Of a DNA stretch of 64,000 nt, positions 12,727 through 24,600 are shown piece by piece. The stretch is from Clavelina lepadiformis (lineage: Eukaryota > Chordata > Ascidiacea > Aplousobranchia > Clavelinidae). The DNA lies in contig NC_135240.1 of NCBI RefSeq assembly GCF_947623445.1, positions 20,770,001 through 20,834,000 on the forward strand, in the 5' to 3' direction. Position numbers and translations under genes: made by a program. The notes under the pieces were generated by a model. It saw only the letters and a list, made by a program, of their open reading frames with translations, had not been told where the DNA came from and ran no database searches. Position 1 is the first letter of the stretch. The number at the start of each line of letters is the position of its first letter.

Positions 12727-14179
12727 CATCGGCTTCTGCTCTTTGTATGAATGCAAAGCAGACTAGCCAAGCAGTCGGCCATAACAACCAACAAAAACCT
12801 TTTTATTCGTTAGGCTACAAGCTTATAGGCTACTTATAGTTTTAATGAAATTATTCAAGTAACATATAGGCTATGATAGCTCACAAAAAATTTTGTGTTG
12901 CTTCTACTGAATGTCTAAATGTTCCCAATGACTGCTAAATGAGTGTTCATGAGACTCATTAACCTGCAACTGGACTTTTACACGTTCAAGCGGATATATA
13001 ATACACAAACAAAGCTAAGCTATGGTTGTTTGAACGCCAATTAAAAATAAATACAACCATATAGTGGTGGTGCTAAGAAACGTTCACGTCATATTTTTTT
13101 AAAGAGAATTCTTGCCATGTATTTCACAAGCCATGCGTTCCCAAAAACAATATAGAATCTTTTAAATACCGTAACTATGATAGGCTATAAGGTTAGAGTA
13201 CAAGTACGCTTATAGGCCTATACAAAAAACATTTGCAAAATCTTTTGATTGCCTTAATCAATTTGTGCACGATGAGATGAAAATTTTTTTATTGCGCCAA
13301 TTTCCGTGAGTTACTTTTTCAGGAAGAATTAATTTTCAACTGTTTTAAGAAAATTTTTTGGAAAACAGCTATACTTCTTTGGGAAGCTAATGCCTTAGAA
13401 AGAAGTTTTTCTCGTTTTGTTCTAGTGGTTATACTGGTCGTGTCGGTCTTGTACGCTACTGAGTCAGTAGTACTGACTACACAACGGAACGTCGTTGCGC
13501 TCCAAGTTAATAGAAAACCTTAAACTATTAAAATTATTAGATAGGCCTAGTAGCCTATACTAACTGGAAAAACAGAAATCAGCTGATCGCACAATATTTA
13601 CACACGGTCTATGGTGTGACTTACATAGATATCTGATTGCTGATCTGTGCACAGACTGTGACTGCAGAGAAGTATGTGGCTGTAACCCCAAAAACATGCT
13701 GAAATGCCGATGTTGATCAATCTTTGCAGGTTAAAAATTAAATTTTAAATGCTCTTGAGTTAACTGGAAAAATGCACTGCTGAAAACGACGTTGAAACTT
13801 TGTAATTACAATACTAACATAAACCTTACAAAATTAAGTGATTTGTAATCTTGATTGTTTTCCCTTGAAAAACTAAATACTGTGTAGGTTTCTCCAATGA
13901 CGACGATAAAAAATAAATTAAATGGCGTTACAATTTCACGCAGATGTCCAGTTTCTCGACTAAGTAAGATATGGAAAGTTACCAGCATTCGTGGTTGAAT
14001 TATGACGTACCAATCACTCAAGAAAAGGCACTATGAAACGAACAGCATAATTTACGAATTCTAACTATTTTTGTCATTTTTATATCAATTTGTACCCAAG
14101 AGACAGCTGTTAAAGTGGTCACAATTTACAGCAGACGATGTGTAATGGTTGAATTGCTGATTATGCATCACAATCGTTT

Positions 14180-14264
14180 TTTTGTGTGGCTAGTGAATGA
14201 ACTGGCCACTCTATTGAGTCTCATAATGACAAGGTCGTGAGTTCGTTCCTCACTTGGGGCACCA
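14180..14264 (+). pseudogene. tRNA-Met(CAT)-derived relic or SINE head
   Basis: The 3' half closely follows elongator tRNA-Met: GTCTCATAATGACAAGGTCG, a T-arm GTGAG-TTCGTTC-CTCAC with a perfect 5-bp stem, then ACTTGGGGCACCA. A 4-bp D-arm stem (TGGC...GCCA) remains. The 5' acceptor strand does not pair with TGGGGCA and the anticodon stem is broken, so it is not a working tRNA. The CCA at 14262-14264 is present in the DNA, which points to origin from a mature tRNA by retroposition. Downstream sequence (ttgtaatggttctgcgc) may be a SINE body. Confidence 0.65.
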
Positions 14265-14983
14265 AAATTGTAATGGTTCTGCGCATTCTGTAACATCACC
14301 TTGCTGAAGAATCTTTTCCAATTTAATGACTATTGTCTTATTCAAGTGCCAAGTTGAAAATTGAAGAGCAGTGCACAGAGTGTGGAACTCTGTCCGACTC
14401 TGTGTCATCCAGCAGAATGAAGGTTGCATGTATGTAGAACGAGAACACTATCAATATGTACAAGTATATATATACAAGCGCTACTGCAATAATCAGTAAA
14501 CATTTCTCATACATTCAGGACGTTGGTCATAGTAATACGTTGAAGAATTTGATGTAAATTCGCTGAGATTGTTCGGAGAAAATATACTGAAACCTGGTAC
14601 TGAAACTTAGATAGATTGTTCAAGTACGACATTTATACCAATAATGCTACACATGAATTATGAATACGACGTAAAACTACAGAGAAAAGACAATATGCAA
14701 ACATTTTATCGCACATAACTATACTACAGTACTAAAGTTTACATTCGATATGGAACAGATGGTCAAATTGCGAGTACAAAAATAGCCAATACAGGAAACA
14801 TGAATTGGAGACAATTTCTGGTATGCGATACCACAAGGCACAGCGCGTGATGTAATAAAAAATGTGTAATCAGTAGGGCAACCAAAAGTCAATATGGTCA
14901 ATTTTTTTTAACCTGCTCAGAATGCTATCAAACAAGTACAAAACAAGTTTCAGCTTTGTACGACGTGTGGTATAGAAGTTATT

Positions 14984-15065
14984 AGGTCAAATAAAGTCAA
15001 AATGTTACGTTAGGTCAAAATACGGTCAAGTTGTTTCTTTAGGTCTTCTTTTTAGGTCAAAATCT
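14984..15065 (+). repeat. Degenerate ttaggtcaaaat repeats
   Basis: Four to five loosely spaced copies of a motif like taggtcaaaat (attaggtcaaataaagtcaaaat, gttaggtcaaaatacggtcaag, tttaggtcttctttttaggtcaaaat). They lie just before the 15-bp minisatellite. Confidence 0.5.
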
Positions 15066-15148
15066 ATTAAACTTGTAATTTTGTAACCATTTTGAGGTTG
15101 GAAGTTTGACTTGACATTTTCGAACTATGACTGTGTGCGGGAGAAGCA

Positions 15149-15386
15149 ACAGTCGATTCGATCAACAGTCGATTTGATCAACTGTCGCTTTGATCAACTG
15201 TCGGTTCGATAAAGTGTCGTTCGATCAACTGTCGGTTCGACCATCTGTCGTTTCGATAAACTGTCGTTCGATTAAGTGTCGTTCGATAAACTGTCGTTCG
15301 ATTAAGTGTCGTTCGATTAAGTGTCGTTCGATTAAGTGTCGTTCGATTAAGTGTCGTTCGATAAAGTGTCTTTCGATTAGGTGTCG
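15149..15386 (+). repeat. 15/16-bp minisatellite (gtgtcgttcgattaa)
   Basis: About 15 head-to-tail units. The left half is 16-bp variants (ttcgatcaactgtcgg) and the right half is near-identical 15-bp units (gtgtcgttcgattaa), four of them essentially perfect between 15297 and 15360. No spacers separate the units, so this is not CRISPR. Being a multiple of 3, the unit leaves open frames on both strands (repeating RSIKC on +, NRTTL on -), which are artefacts of repetition. Confidence 0.9.
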
Positions 15387-15948
15387 GGTCACGGGACTCC
15401 CAATGCCCTGTGATCATACACACAAGGTCTTCATTAAAGGTATTTGCTACTGTACAACAAGTTGCATGTTTTGTGTTCACACTTAACTTTCCACACTATT
15501 CCAACAAGCATAATGACTACTTTCGGGAAAAACAGTCAAGTGCTTTTATTAATACCATTTCATGAGAATTCAGTTATATGTACCATTTCAAGAAAAGTCT
15601 GTATAAATATGTATAGGTGAATAGTAAAGAAATTCTAAATGAATATAAGAAAACACAAATTTATGCCTAATTTACATGGTTTGACATAAGTAGATGGGAA
15701 ACAGGAGAATCACAATTTACACATTATTAAAGATGTGTGAGTAAAGCTTTAAAGTCATGTTCCATACTTCAGAGTTTTTCAACTGATGTATTATCTATCA
15801 TCTTCACCTACTGTAAGCATGAAGTTCATTCTTTGGTCATAATCAACTACAGCTTTGACAAACTTATTTGGCTTGATTTTGCTTTTATATAGCTGTAACA
15901 TAGCAATTTACATCAGTTTACTTAAACTATGACATACAGTATATATAG

Positions 15949-16812
15949 CAGTGGTTCTTAAACTGGGGGGCGTGTAACATTCATAAGGGGGGCGCGAGAG
16001 ATGACAAACTGTCTATTATATGAGCTATGTCTAAACATGCTTTCTTGACTTTCGCTATAGGTTCATTTTTATTAAAATTTTAAAGTGTGTCACGATGGCA
16101 ATTGTATTTTTGAAATTTGATTCTGAAATACGTCAATTGTTACGTCATAATATCTGTTGTCTCTCCGCGTTGAAGCGTATTGTTTTCCTTTACTCATTCA
16201 TGCAATCCTAGCTCGACTAACTGTTCTCTTTTAGCGTGACCTGTTTTTCTCACAACGGGGGGGCGGTGTAACAAGAAAAACTTTTACAAATGTATCACTT
16301 GTAGAAATACTTAACTTACATGATGTAAAACTGATGATGTAAAACTATGTAAAACTTAAATTTAGTATTGATTTAATAACCAGATATTTTAGTAATTAAA
16401 CTAATTGTATTGAGTGGAAAAAAGAGAAAGTATGACCAAAATTATCTGACGTATGGCTGTATAGATACCACAGTGAACGAAAAAGTCGTACCGCAATGCG
16501 TGATATGCTTAGAAAAGCTAAGCAACGACGTTTTGAGACCAAGTCGTTTGCAGCGTCATCTTCATGAATATAAAGACAAAACCTAGGAACAAACTTGACT
16601 GTGCAGCCGACCTAAGATGTGCATTATCTTCCACAAAGCCTCGAATTAATCGTTTGGTTTCCCAAAAACAACTACATCCTTCTCATTAATGAAAGTTAAT
16701 TGAAAATAAATTGTTGTTTTGTTTAATGCTTTTTTATTTTGCAATGAGGGGGGGTGCGAAATTTTTAGGTACCGTCAAGGGGGGCGTGTGCCGAAAAGTT
16801 TAAGAACCCCTG
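15949..16812 (+). mobile_element. hAT element of the ZBED5/Buster-like type, decayed
   Basis: It starts CAGTGGTTCTTAAAC and ends, in reverse complement, CAGGGGTTCTTAAAC (14 of 15). Perfect 8-bp target duplications atatatag lie at 15941-15948 and 16813-16820. At 864 bp it is far shorter than an autonomous hAT element. It retains a BED zinc-finger coding segment (16413-16586) but no catalytic domain. G-rich subterminal blocks (ggggggcg) occur at both ends. Confidence 0.9.
16413..16586 (+). pseudogene. BED zinc-finger remnant of a hAT transposase
   Basis: A 57-codon open stretch reads KKRKYDQNYLTYGC, then VVPQCVICLEKLSNDVLRPS, RLQRHLHEYKDKT and a stop. The C-x2-C pair and the R-H-L-x(n) part with a closing H, preceded by a basic N-terminus and an LTYGC block, match the BED finger at the start of ZBED5-like/Buster hAT transposases. 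No in-frame hAT catalytic core or dimerisation domain follows within the element, so this is a truncated fossil. Confidence 0.8.
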
Positions 16813-16982
16813 ATATATAGGGTCCCAATTTCATGCTTTCAAAATGTCAAAGTTACCATTCATAATTATAGCAACTTGCAGATGTACTGTTAAGCCCTCA
16901 AAGATTACCTTTTTTCTCGTTCGTTGATAGTATCATTGGTATGTGAGCATATTTTTCTTCTATATGCTGGAAAGGTTAGCAC

Positions 16983-17406
16983 TAGGGATGTGCCGTGAGG
17001 AAGATTATTCGAGTTTGTGTGAACCCAAATATCATGAAAGTCGACACGAACGAATCCCGAATCTATTCGTATTAGAACCAAACAATAAAATTTCCTCCAA
17101 AAGTTGTCAAGTCTTGCTTCTAAAATGATGTGATCGATAAACAAATCGCTTTCTTTCAAAAAATAGTGTTTAAAAAATGATCGAAAAAGCAAAATCGTTA
17201 GGAAAACGACCTTCATTGTAAAAACTGCTGACTCTAGTTTAGCATTGTCGGGAAACTAGATCATCATTTTTTACGAAAGTCAGTAAATTTATAAGTAATA
17301 TTATATTCGGGTTTGCCATTGTTGGTATTCGTGTTCGCCCGAATCTTCCATAAAGGTGATATTCGGCGAATCTATTTGAGTTTGGGTTCGTATCGGCCCA
17401 TCCCTA
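16983..17406. mobile_element. hAT-like MITE with perfect TSD
   Basis: It starts TAGGGATGTGCCG and ends, in reverse complement, TAGGGATGGGCCG (12 of 13). Perfect 8-bp duplications gttagcac lie at 16975-16982 and 17407-17414. The 424-bp interior is non-coding and rich in attcg/cgaat motifs that form subterminal inverted repeats. It begins 162 bp after the BED-type element ends. Confidence 0.9.
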
Positions 17407-17749
17407 GTTAGCACCATCTATTTTGCTCCCCACAGTTATGGTATAAGCTGTGATTGTGATAAAATGCTTTTAAAAAAAAAAAATAATTTTAAATAATACC
17501 CTAAAATGCAGTGTTCTTAACTTGTCTTTGCTTATTTAACCAGCCCATTCTGTAGGTTTCAAGGTGTACTATATTTACTTGTTCTAATGAAATTGGAAAC
17601 TGCGGCAATAGCAATAACTAAAGACAAAGCATGATGGAAATATGAAAGAAAAACGCTGAGCGGAAACATACAACTTTTTTCTTTGAATTTTTTGAATACT
17701 TCGAGGGTTTTCAGTTCCACAAAATGTGAGGACTGTTATCTTCAAAAAC

Positions 17750-20700
17750 ATGCAATCATCATTGTTGTTTGTTTGCATTACTTTTATTGGTGTTACTAGC
17801 AGGTAAGCATGTTGGTGATTGGTATTTTTTAACATTTTATAGTGAACATTAACCTAGAATATACTATCAAGAACATGAATATTTATGAAATCATGGTTTA
17901 TTTTTGGTAGATTGTTTCGCATTAATGAGCCTCGGTATGTATGTTGGGATGAGACACACTTCGGCAAAATGGCTGGATTTTACATCAACAGAACAATGTT
18001 TGCGTGTGTACATCCTCCTTTGGGGAAGTTAATCATAGCCACCATAGGTAATTAATTTTTTACAACTTATATGTTTAAAAACAAAATTGTTTTACAAAGC
18101 TTCCATTGGTTAGCGTAATTAAGTGCAGGTAATTGAACGTACAACATAATATCTGAAGTTTGCTTTCAGGTTTAGCTGGTGGTTATGATGGCCATTTTTC
18201 TTTTACACAGCCTGGTGATACATACTACACAGAAAATGGAACGCTATTAACACCTTACATTGCTATGAGGGTGGGGTGTGCAATATTTGGCACGTTAATG
18301 ATTTCTGCTGTGTATTGTATCATTCACACATTGACCAAAAGTGTTGGTGCGGCGGTCCTTTCTTCGATGCTGCTGGTATTGGAATAATGTGTATGTGAAT
18401 ATTTATTGTGTAATGTATTTACTTTATGATACAATCAACTATATTTCCTTAATACACTTGTTTTTAGATTTGTGATGTTGCCATGGTGACACTGTCTCGT
18501 TACATTTTGCTGGACCCAATCATGCTATTTTTTATGTTTGCTTCAGTTCTGGGTGTTGTTAAGGCATCTGCTTTACAGACAAGGTTCCTTATTTGGTATA
18601 GATATTTGTTAAACAATTAATATCAGCACTTGAATTTTCTTTGATTTGTATTGTGTTTAGTTCTTGTTGTAGTTTTGGATTTGTTTTTAAACCAGGTGCT
18701 CAAAACAGGACAAAAGTTTTACCTCTTACTGGTGGGGATGGCTTGTGTTTACTGGAATTTGCCTTGGTTGCACTCTTTCTGTAAAATTAGTTGGTGCTTT
18801 TACAGTCATGTTTGTTGGTGCATGGGCAATAGCTGATTTGTGGAAATTGTTAGGTGACACTGAAGTAAGTTATAAGATTTTTGTTGGTGTGTGTGGAAAT
18901 TTAGCCGTATTGACAAAATTTGTCATTTTTTGATTCTGTAGATGGTGTCGTTGCAATTACTTGGAAAGCATTTTGCTGCTCGTGTACTTTGTTTGATATT
19001 TTTACCAATAGCTATTTATGTTGGTGTTTTCTACTTTCATTTTCACATTCTTCACCAGTCTTCAGATGATGATATTTTTTACAGTTCAAAATTCCAATCA
19101 ACCCTACATGGTAAATATAAATCTAATGTTATAGGTGATTTTAAATTTAATGTAAATTTTGTATTGTAATGTATTTGTAAACTTTTTGTTATTGTTTATA
19201 ATCCCTATTTGATGGTGAACCTTATGCTGCTGCTTGATGGATGTTTCTCCAGGTAATCTTTTACACAAGAAGAGCATGCCAATGCATATTACTTTTAAGT
19301 CTTCCTTGACTATGCGTAACACTTTAATTGAAGGAATGTTTTTACATTCTCATCCTCATTACTACCCTAACATGCTGGAGCAATACTCTCAACAGGTTTT
19401 TACTTGACATGCTCTTTTTTATTTACAACCAGTGAATAAAAGTGGAATTCTTCAAAGATAATCATTTTATTTGACATAACTGACATTCAATGGTAATGTC
19501 TTTCGTGTCTAACAAAGATATAAAAATTTAGGTTACTGGTTACAAAATTAGAGATGGAAATAACTGGTGGAACATAGAACCTGTAATCCAACAGGCAAAG
19601 AAACTGATGGTAAATTTGCAATAAAGCTAAATATAATGATCCACTGATATCCCTTTCAGTTGTAATTAAATTTTTAAATTAAAAATTAAATTTTACTTAC
19701 AATGTCACAAAATTTTTTGATTAAGGACAATGTACCCTTACACGATGGTGACCTAATAAGTCTTCATCACATGGTTACAAATAAAAGTTTGTCTGTGGTA
19801 ATTGACAAAAATGAAAAATGGCATGCAGCTCCTATTTCTTACTGGAATTCTATGGTGGCAAGCATTTCAAGACAAAACTCTAGTGGAAATGACTACAAAA
19901 ATTGGAAAATTGAGCTGAAGGGTACGAAAAGATAATTGATTTCAATCGAATGTACAAATTGAATAAGTTACGAATTACTTTTACAAAACATGGGACGTTT
20001 TTGTTTAGCTTTGCAAAACAGAAGTTCAGGGATATGTGCAGTGGACTGTGTATTCAAGCTGGTCAATGTAGCAGCAAGATGTTGTTTGTTTGCATCCCTT
20101 AAGAAACTGCCTGGATGGGGAAAAGATCAGTATGAGGTTAAATATTTATGTCTTGCTTCTAGGCAGCATAAATATTGCATATGTGATTTTATCTAAGTTT
20201 AATCTGCAGAGTCGTAACGAAGTCATCAAACTCGAGTCGCAATTCAAATCATTTACCATTTAAGACTTCAGTCAAGTCGATTTTTTTGTAAGAAGTGACT
20301 TGAGTCTAGTCAGTTGATGAATAAGAGCCAAGTCAATGTTTGAAAATTTGCTTCATTTTGCACCCCCAAACAAACTTCATTTTAAGGATATATTTCAGTG
20401 TTTGGTTAAAAGAAAAAAAAGGTTATACTTTAACACTGAAATCTAATCAACAAGGACTGAGCCAATTCGAGTTTTTGCAAATATTGACTCAGGTCAAGTC
20501 TTTTACGTAATTTTCTAGACAGGAACTCAAGTCAAGTCTTTGCAAAAGGTTACTCAAGTCATTGCGACTCGGGTAATCTGTTTCATCATCTAAAAATCAT
20601 TTGGTACTTTTCTAATTTCTAAACTGGTATGGTATACTAAACTATTATTCACTATCAACAACTAGATATCATGTTACCATGGAAGGAGGTACGAACAAGG

Positions 20701-21461
20701 ATGTTGGTGGCATGCTGAGGAGGTTTTACCTTCCAGCAATGCTGCCACTACCGCAATCAAACCTCCATCATTCCTGACTAATCTTTTTGAAAGCCATAAA
20801 GTTATGTTCCACTTAAATTCAAAACTGAAGAAAAAGTATGGAGACCGTGTCTCTAAGCCATGGCACTGGGCAGTTAATTACAAGGCAAGTATGATTTCAT
20901 GGATAGTTACTAAAACTTGCAGTAGTGAAAAATTTTCATGTAACTTTGCAGCCGCAACTATTTTCCAAGAAAGAGGACAAGCTATATCTCACAGGAACTC
21001 CAGTGGTTTGGTGGATTAATGCCACTGCCATTCCAACATATATTCTTTTCTACCTCTGTGTTGCCATTACGCGAAAGAGAAAGTACCACTTAAAACGTGA
21101 TCAAAATCTGAAAATAAAATCAAAATCAATTTTACAAAACAATTGCATATGCTGCAACGAGATAATATTAAATGCTTGCTTTGTTGGTGGATGGTGCCTC
21201 CTGGGCTGGTGCTTACATTACCTACCGTTTTTTGCAATGTCAAGAGTTTTATTTTTTCACCATTACTTTCCTGCCCATGTGTTTGCATGCATGTTATCAG
21301 GAACACTGCTAGATTGTTTTTGTAAAACCTTAACCGAATGGTGGCATTCTTATCTAAAGCTTAGTCCACTAACAATTCATCAAAGCCTTATGGTAACAAT
21401 TATAGGTGTGTTGTTTCACAATTTTTATTTGCACTCACATTTTTGTTATGGCTCAACATAG
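17750..21461 (+). CDS. POMT2: Protein O-mannosyltransferase 2
   Basis: Twelve exons: 17750-17802, 17911-18047, 18170-18375, 18468-18583, 18696-18864, 18942-19110, 19253-19395, 19532-19609, 19726-19921, 20009-20136, 20666-20884, 20952-21461; about 707 residues (human POMT2 750). The ER membrane enzyme joins POMT1 and moves mannose from dolichyl-phosphate-mannose to Ser/Thr, for example on dystroglycan. The PMT catalytic loop follows TM1: [20 protein letters not shown] with the conserved Asp-Glu, then [19 protein letters not shown] and [13 protein letters not shown] are PMT membrane segments. The middle third is the MIR region ([29 protein letters not shown]). The last exon holds KPWHW upstream, then [28 protein letters not shown] and HSHFCYGST. 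The C-terminal helices and HYxPFFxMxRVLxxHHYxPA match POMT2 better than POMT1. Intron 11 uses a GC donor. The start is uncertain: an in-frame stop lies about 60 bp upstream of 17750. Confidence 0.93.
20207..20572. mobile_element. aagtcaagtc-rich hAT-like element in POMT2 intron 10
   Basis: The left end CAGAGTCG and the reverse complement of the right end CCGAGTCG match at 7 of 8. Flanks ttaatctg (20199-20206) and gtaatctg (20573-20580) match at 7 of 8. The interior (366 bp) contains many cAAGTCaaGTC blocks as in 12256-12693 but is otherwise diverged. It lies wholly inside the intron between POMT2 exons 10 and 11. Confidence 0.65.
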
Positions 21462-21478
21462 CAATGCAAAATATCTCT

Positions 21479-21484
21479 AATAAA
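21479..21484 (+). terminator. Polyadenylation signal of POMT2
   Basis: AATAAA 18 bp after the POMT2 stop codon. Transcription of POMT2 would end close to the stop codon of the convergent MAD2L1 gene (21615). Confidence 0.6.
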
Positions 21485-21614
21485 TGAGACTCAACCACAG
21501 GAGAATTAATGATTTTTTTTATAAAAACATGGCAGCTGGAGCATATTAATTCTAAACAACATAATCACAGACAGTATCATGAATCGTTGAGTGTAGGTAT
21601 CAGTTATGGCAAAT

Positions 21615-24600
21615 TTACATTGAAAACTTGTATGAAACAGCGCCATCAACCCGATGCACAGATGTTGAGAAAGAGCGTAATTTCACTTCTTCAGAGTTGG
21701 TAATTAAACAAGCGCTAGAATCTTCCCACTGTGATGGCGCTTCAAGATTTTTGTCAGTATAAAACAATAAATCAAAAGAACCTGCAATACACAGTAAAAT
21801 GTTTAAAGACATACTTGCTAATTATTTCACTGCATTTCATTCATAAAAGCCTCAAAAAAATCTGTTAAAAAGTCTGGTTAAACATGCTGCCACTACGTGA
21901 AGCGATTTTCTTATAAAAAAGTACAGTGTTGCATGTATAACTGACTATCTGCATTACCTAAAGCCACTTCAATTGAAGACAATTACAAATACAGTTTAAT
22001 CACAATACTTGATTAATCTTGATAATTAATCACAACAATATACCAAACTTTCTTACATGGTGTTTCCAGAAGAGGCAGAAATGTAACCGTTGCCGTGATC
22101 TGTCGAATAACTGCTCGGATTTCTGAGTTGATTGTATTTACATCCTTTGGCCTACAAAAAACAATTATCACGACACAACAATTGTCACACAGACAATATA
22201 TTTTTGAAAGATACAACATGTCCTGGGCGCAATGTTAACCTACATCCAGGTAATAGAGTTTAGCTACTGTACTTGAATGCCACTGCTTTCTTTCAACCAA
22301 AGTGAAGTGACCGACTTACATCTCAGTGGTCGCTAAAAGCTGTGTGTATTATACATATATTTCATTCAGACATTTCTGTTGTGGTACCAATCAAAGTTGA
22401 GTATGTAAGGGCAAGTGAGTCGACAAACAAGAAATCATGTGTCGGGCCAGGAAATCACAGATAATGACTACAGAAGACCGTTCATTTTCTATTCTGCATC
22501 TGATTATTACTGTGTAATGTGTCCAATGTCGCAAAATTTCACAGCCTCCCCTTGAAAAGGAGTTGGGATTGGGTAGAAGGGGCTTGAAACTTTGGTTAAA
22601 ATCTTATCTAGGAGAGGTGCACTATGAACACACCTGCAGTAGGCAATGACAACTGTCGTACCTTGCCAAGAAAGTCATACGATGCCAAATGTAATAATTA
22701 AGTAATGTATAACGGTGTAAATGGATCAGCTTGTCAATGGTACTTGCAAACTCCATATCCGGTTCTTAAAACAGTGAGCCACAGGTGGTTCTGTCACATC
22801 CATCATCCTGTCACTGTGAGGAAAACGGTTAAATTTTCTACATCAAATGTATAGATACTCCACCAGCATGAAAAGTTTGAAACTGTTAAACAGGAGATGC
22901 TGCAGTTAAAAACATAATTCGTTTTCTAGTGAAAGTTTTGTAGAGTTTTTCTTCGTTAGTAACAAGTATGAAAAAGGTTTTGGGTTCATTGTAGACCCTA
23001 CCAAGTCAAAGGGTTGGTTTTGGCCCGTATAAGGTGGGGTAGTATTTAAACTTCCCATGTATACATTCCTATCCCTTCCCAGCCTGCACAAACTTCATAA
23101 TTTAAATTTCAGATTAAACTTTAGAAGAGTCATCATAAAAGAATATGCACCTACCACAAGATATAAACCCTACTTGATAGGTTGAAAAAAGCTGAAATGT
23201 TCATGGGGAATACTATTTCAGTCAAAAAGAAGTAAAACCTGCTTAACATACTGACAATTCGACAGCATTGAAGACTGCAGTTTCCAATACAACTACCGTG
23301 ATACATCCAATAGCAACAAGGTTTAGAATTAAAAAATTAAAATGACTTCAACCAATATTTCTAGACTTCTTCAGTGAGGTTCTAACTTCAAAATAACTAT
23401 GACAATGAACATGAACATGAACAACAAAATAATACGAAATGGTGTAAAAAAAGGGTTTATTTTGACTTCTTGAATGTTTGGAAAGTAAAATTTACAGGTA
23501 TATTGAAAAGTAAAATTCAGCTTATTTGCAAATTCATGGTTAAAAATATATTGAAAATTTTGTATGACTATGGACTCCGTATAGGTTAAGATTTATTAAC
23601 CAAAAATTTGAACCGAACTTCAATGGTGCTTGTTCCCTGATTTTAAACTCTAATATGGTTACGCTGATAACTGCAATAACCCAATTTTGTGCCAAACTCT
23701 GAAAGTCACTTCCTCCAAACACATTTCTGAATCTGCCCCCGAGTACAGTGCACAAGTCTATTATGAGGACGATGACATGCAATCTCCAACATACGTATTC
23801 CTGCTGCGAATGGCACAACCTGCATAAAACCCAAATCGAATTGACATGGGCTGTAATGAGTAAATTGTAAAATTGTTTCATGATGAGAGAGGAGCAAATC
23901 CAACAGACAAAACATGGATTGACCCTAATCTAAAATTGCCCATGCACTGAAACAAACCAAGCTGCAGGGCCAGAAGATATAACAACTGTGCTTCCCAAGA
24001 TCTTGAAAACTTTGGTGTGAAAAAGTTGACAGAAATAGAAACTGTAGTCCATAACAAAGGAAACATTCCAAGTGTGCAATCTTTGCAGCAAGGCAACTTT
24101 CTGACATTTGCAAGATCTCCGAAGAGTGAAAACGAATGACCATATTGTATACAACATTAGATACACTGACGTTCCTGCGTTAATAGCAGAATAAATTGGA
24201 AAGTTGACATCACAACTGAATGCATTGATTAGTGCAAGTGCAGAGGCTGACCAACAATGCCTCCAAGACAAAATATATGGTCATCACTAAAAGCAGAAAA
24301 GAATGTGGCAATAACCCCAGCGAAGACTTCCATATCGAACAGGTAGATTGTAATGGAAATACAGTGTACAATTGGGTTCGTCCAAAGTATTGTTAAAAAG
24401 ATGAAAAAGATTTTTCAGAAACAAGACAACAAAATAAAAACCAAGACTCATCTCTTGAATGGTTGTGTGTATTCCACTTTAATGGCAGCAGGACCTGGCC
24501 TAAAAACAAGTTCTGCACAGACTATATGCAACATATATGTAGTTCTTACATAACTTGCTCAGCATTTCATGGTTAGGCCTAGAAAATGAGAAGACAGGCA

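Larger units (their letters stand above)
11200..17749. other. Gene-free region between SLC7A and POMT2
   Basis: The 5' ends of SLC7A (-) and POMT2 (+) face away from this 6.5-kb region, so both promoters should lie in it. It holds a GA microsatellite, a MITE split by a second element, a tRNA-Met relic, a 15-bp minisatellite, a BED-type hAT relic and another hAT MITE, each listed separately. Outside those I see no coding exon. Confidence 0.6.

Noticed and set aside
15149..15386. CRISPR-like array
   Set aside because: Units are contiguous with no spacers, and the DNA is clearly eukaryotic.
15178..15486. Long open frames on both strands over the 15-bp repeat array
   Set aside because: They arise because the repeat unit is a multiple of three and lacks stops; the translation is only a repeated pentapeptide.
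23540..24271. Several 70-113-codon minus-strand frames in MAD2L1 intron 3
   Set aside because: They are antisense to the LINE remnant, which reads sensibly on the plus strand.
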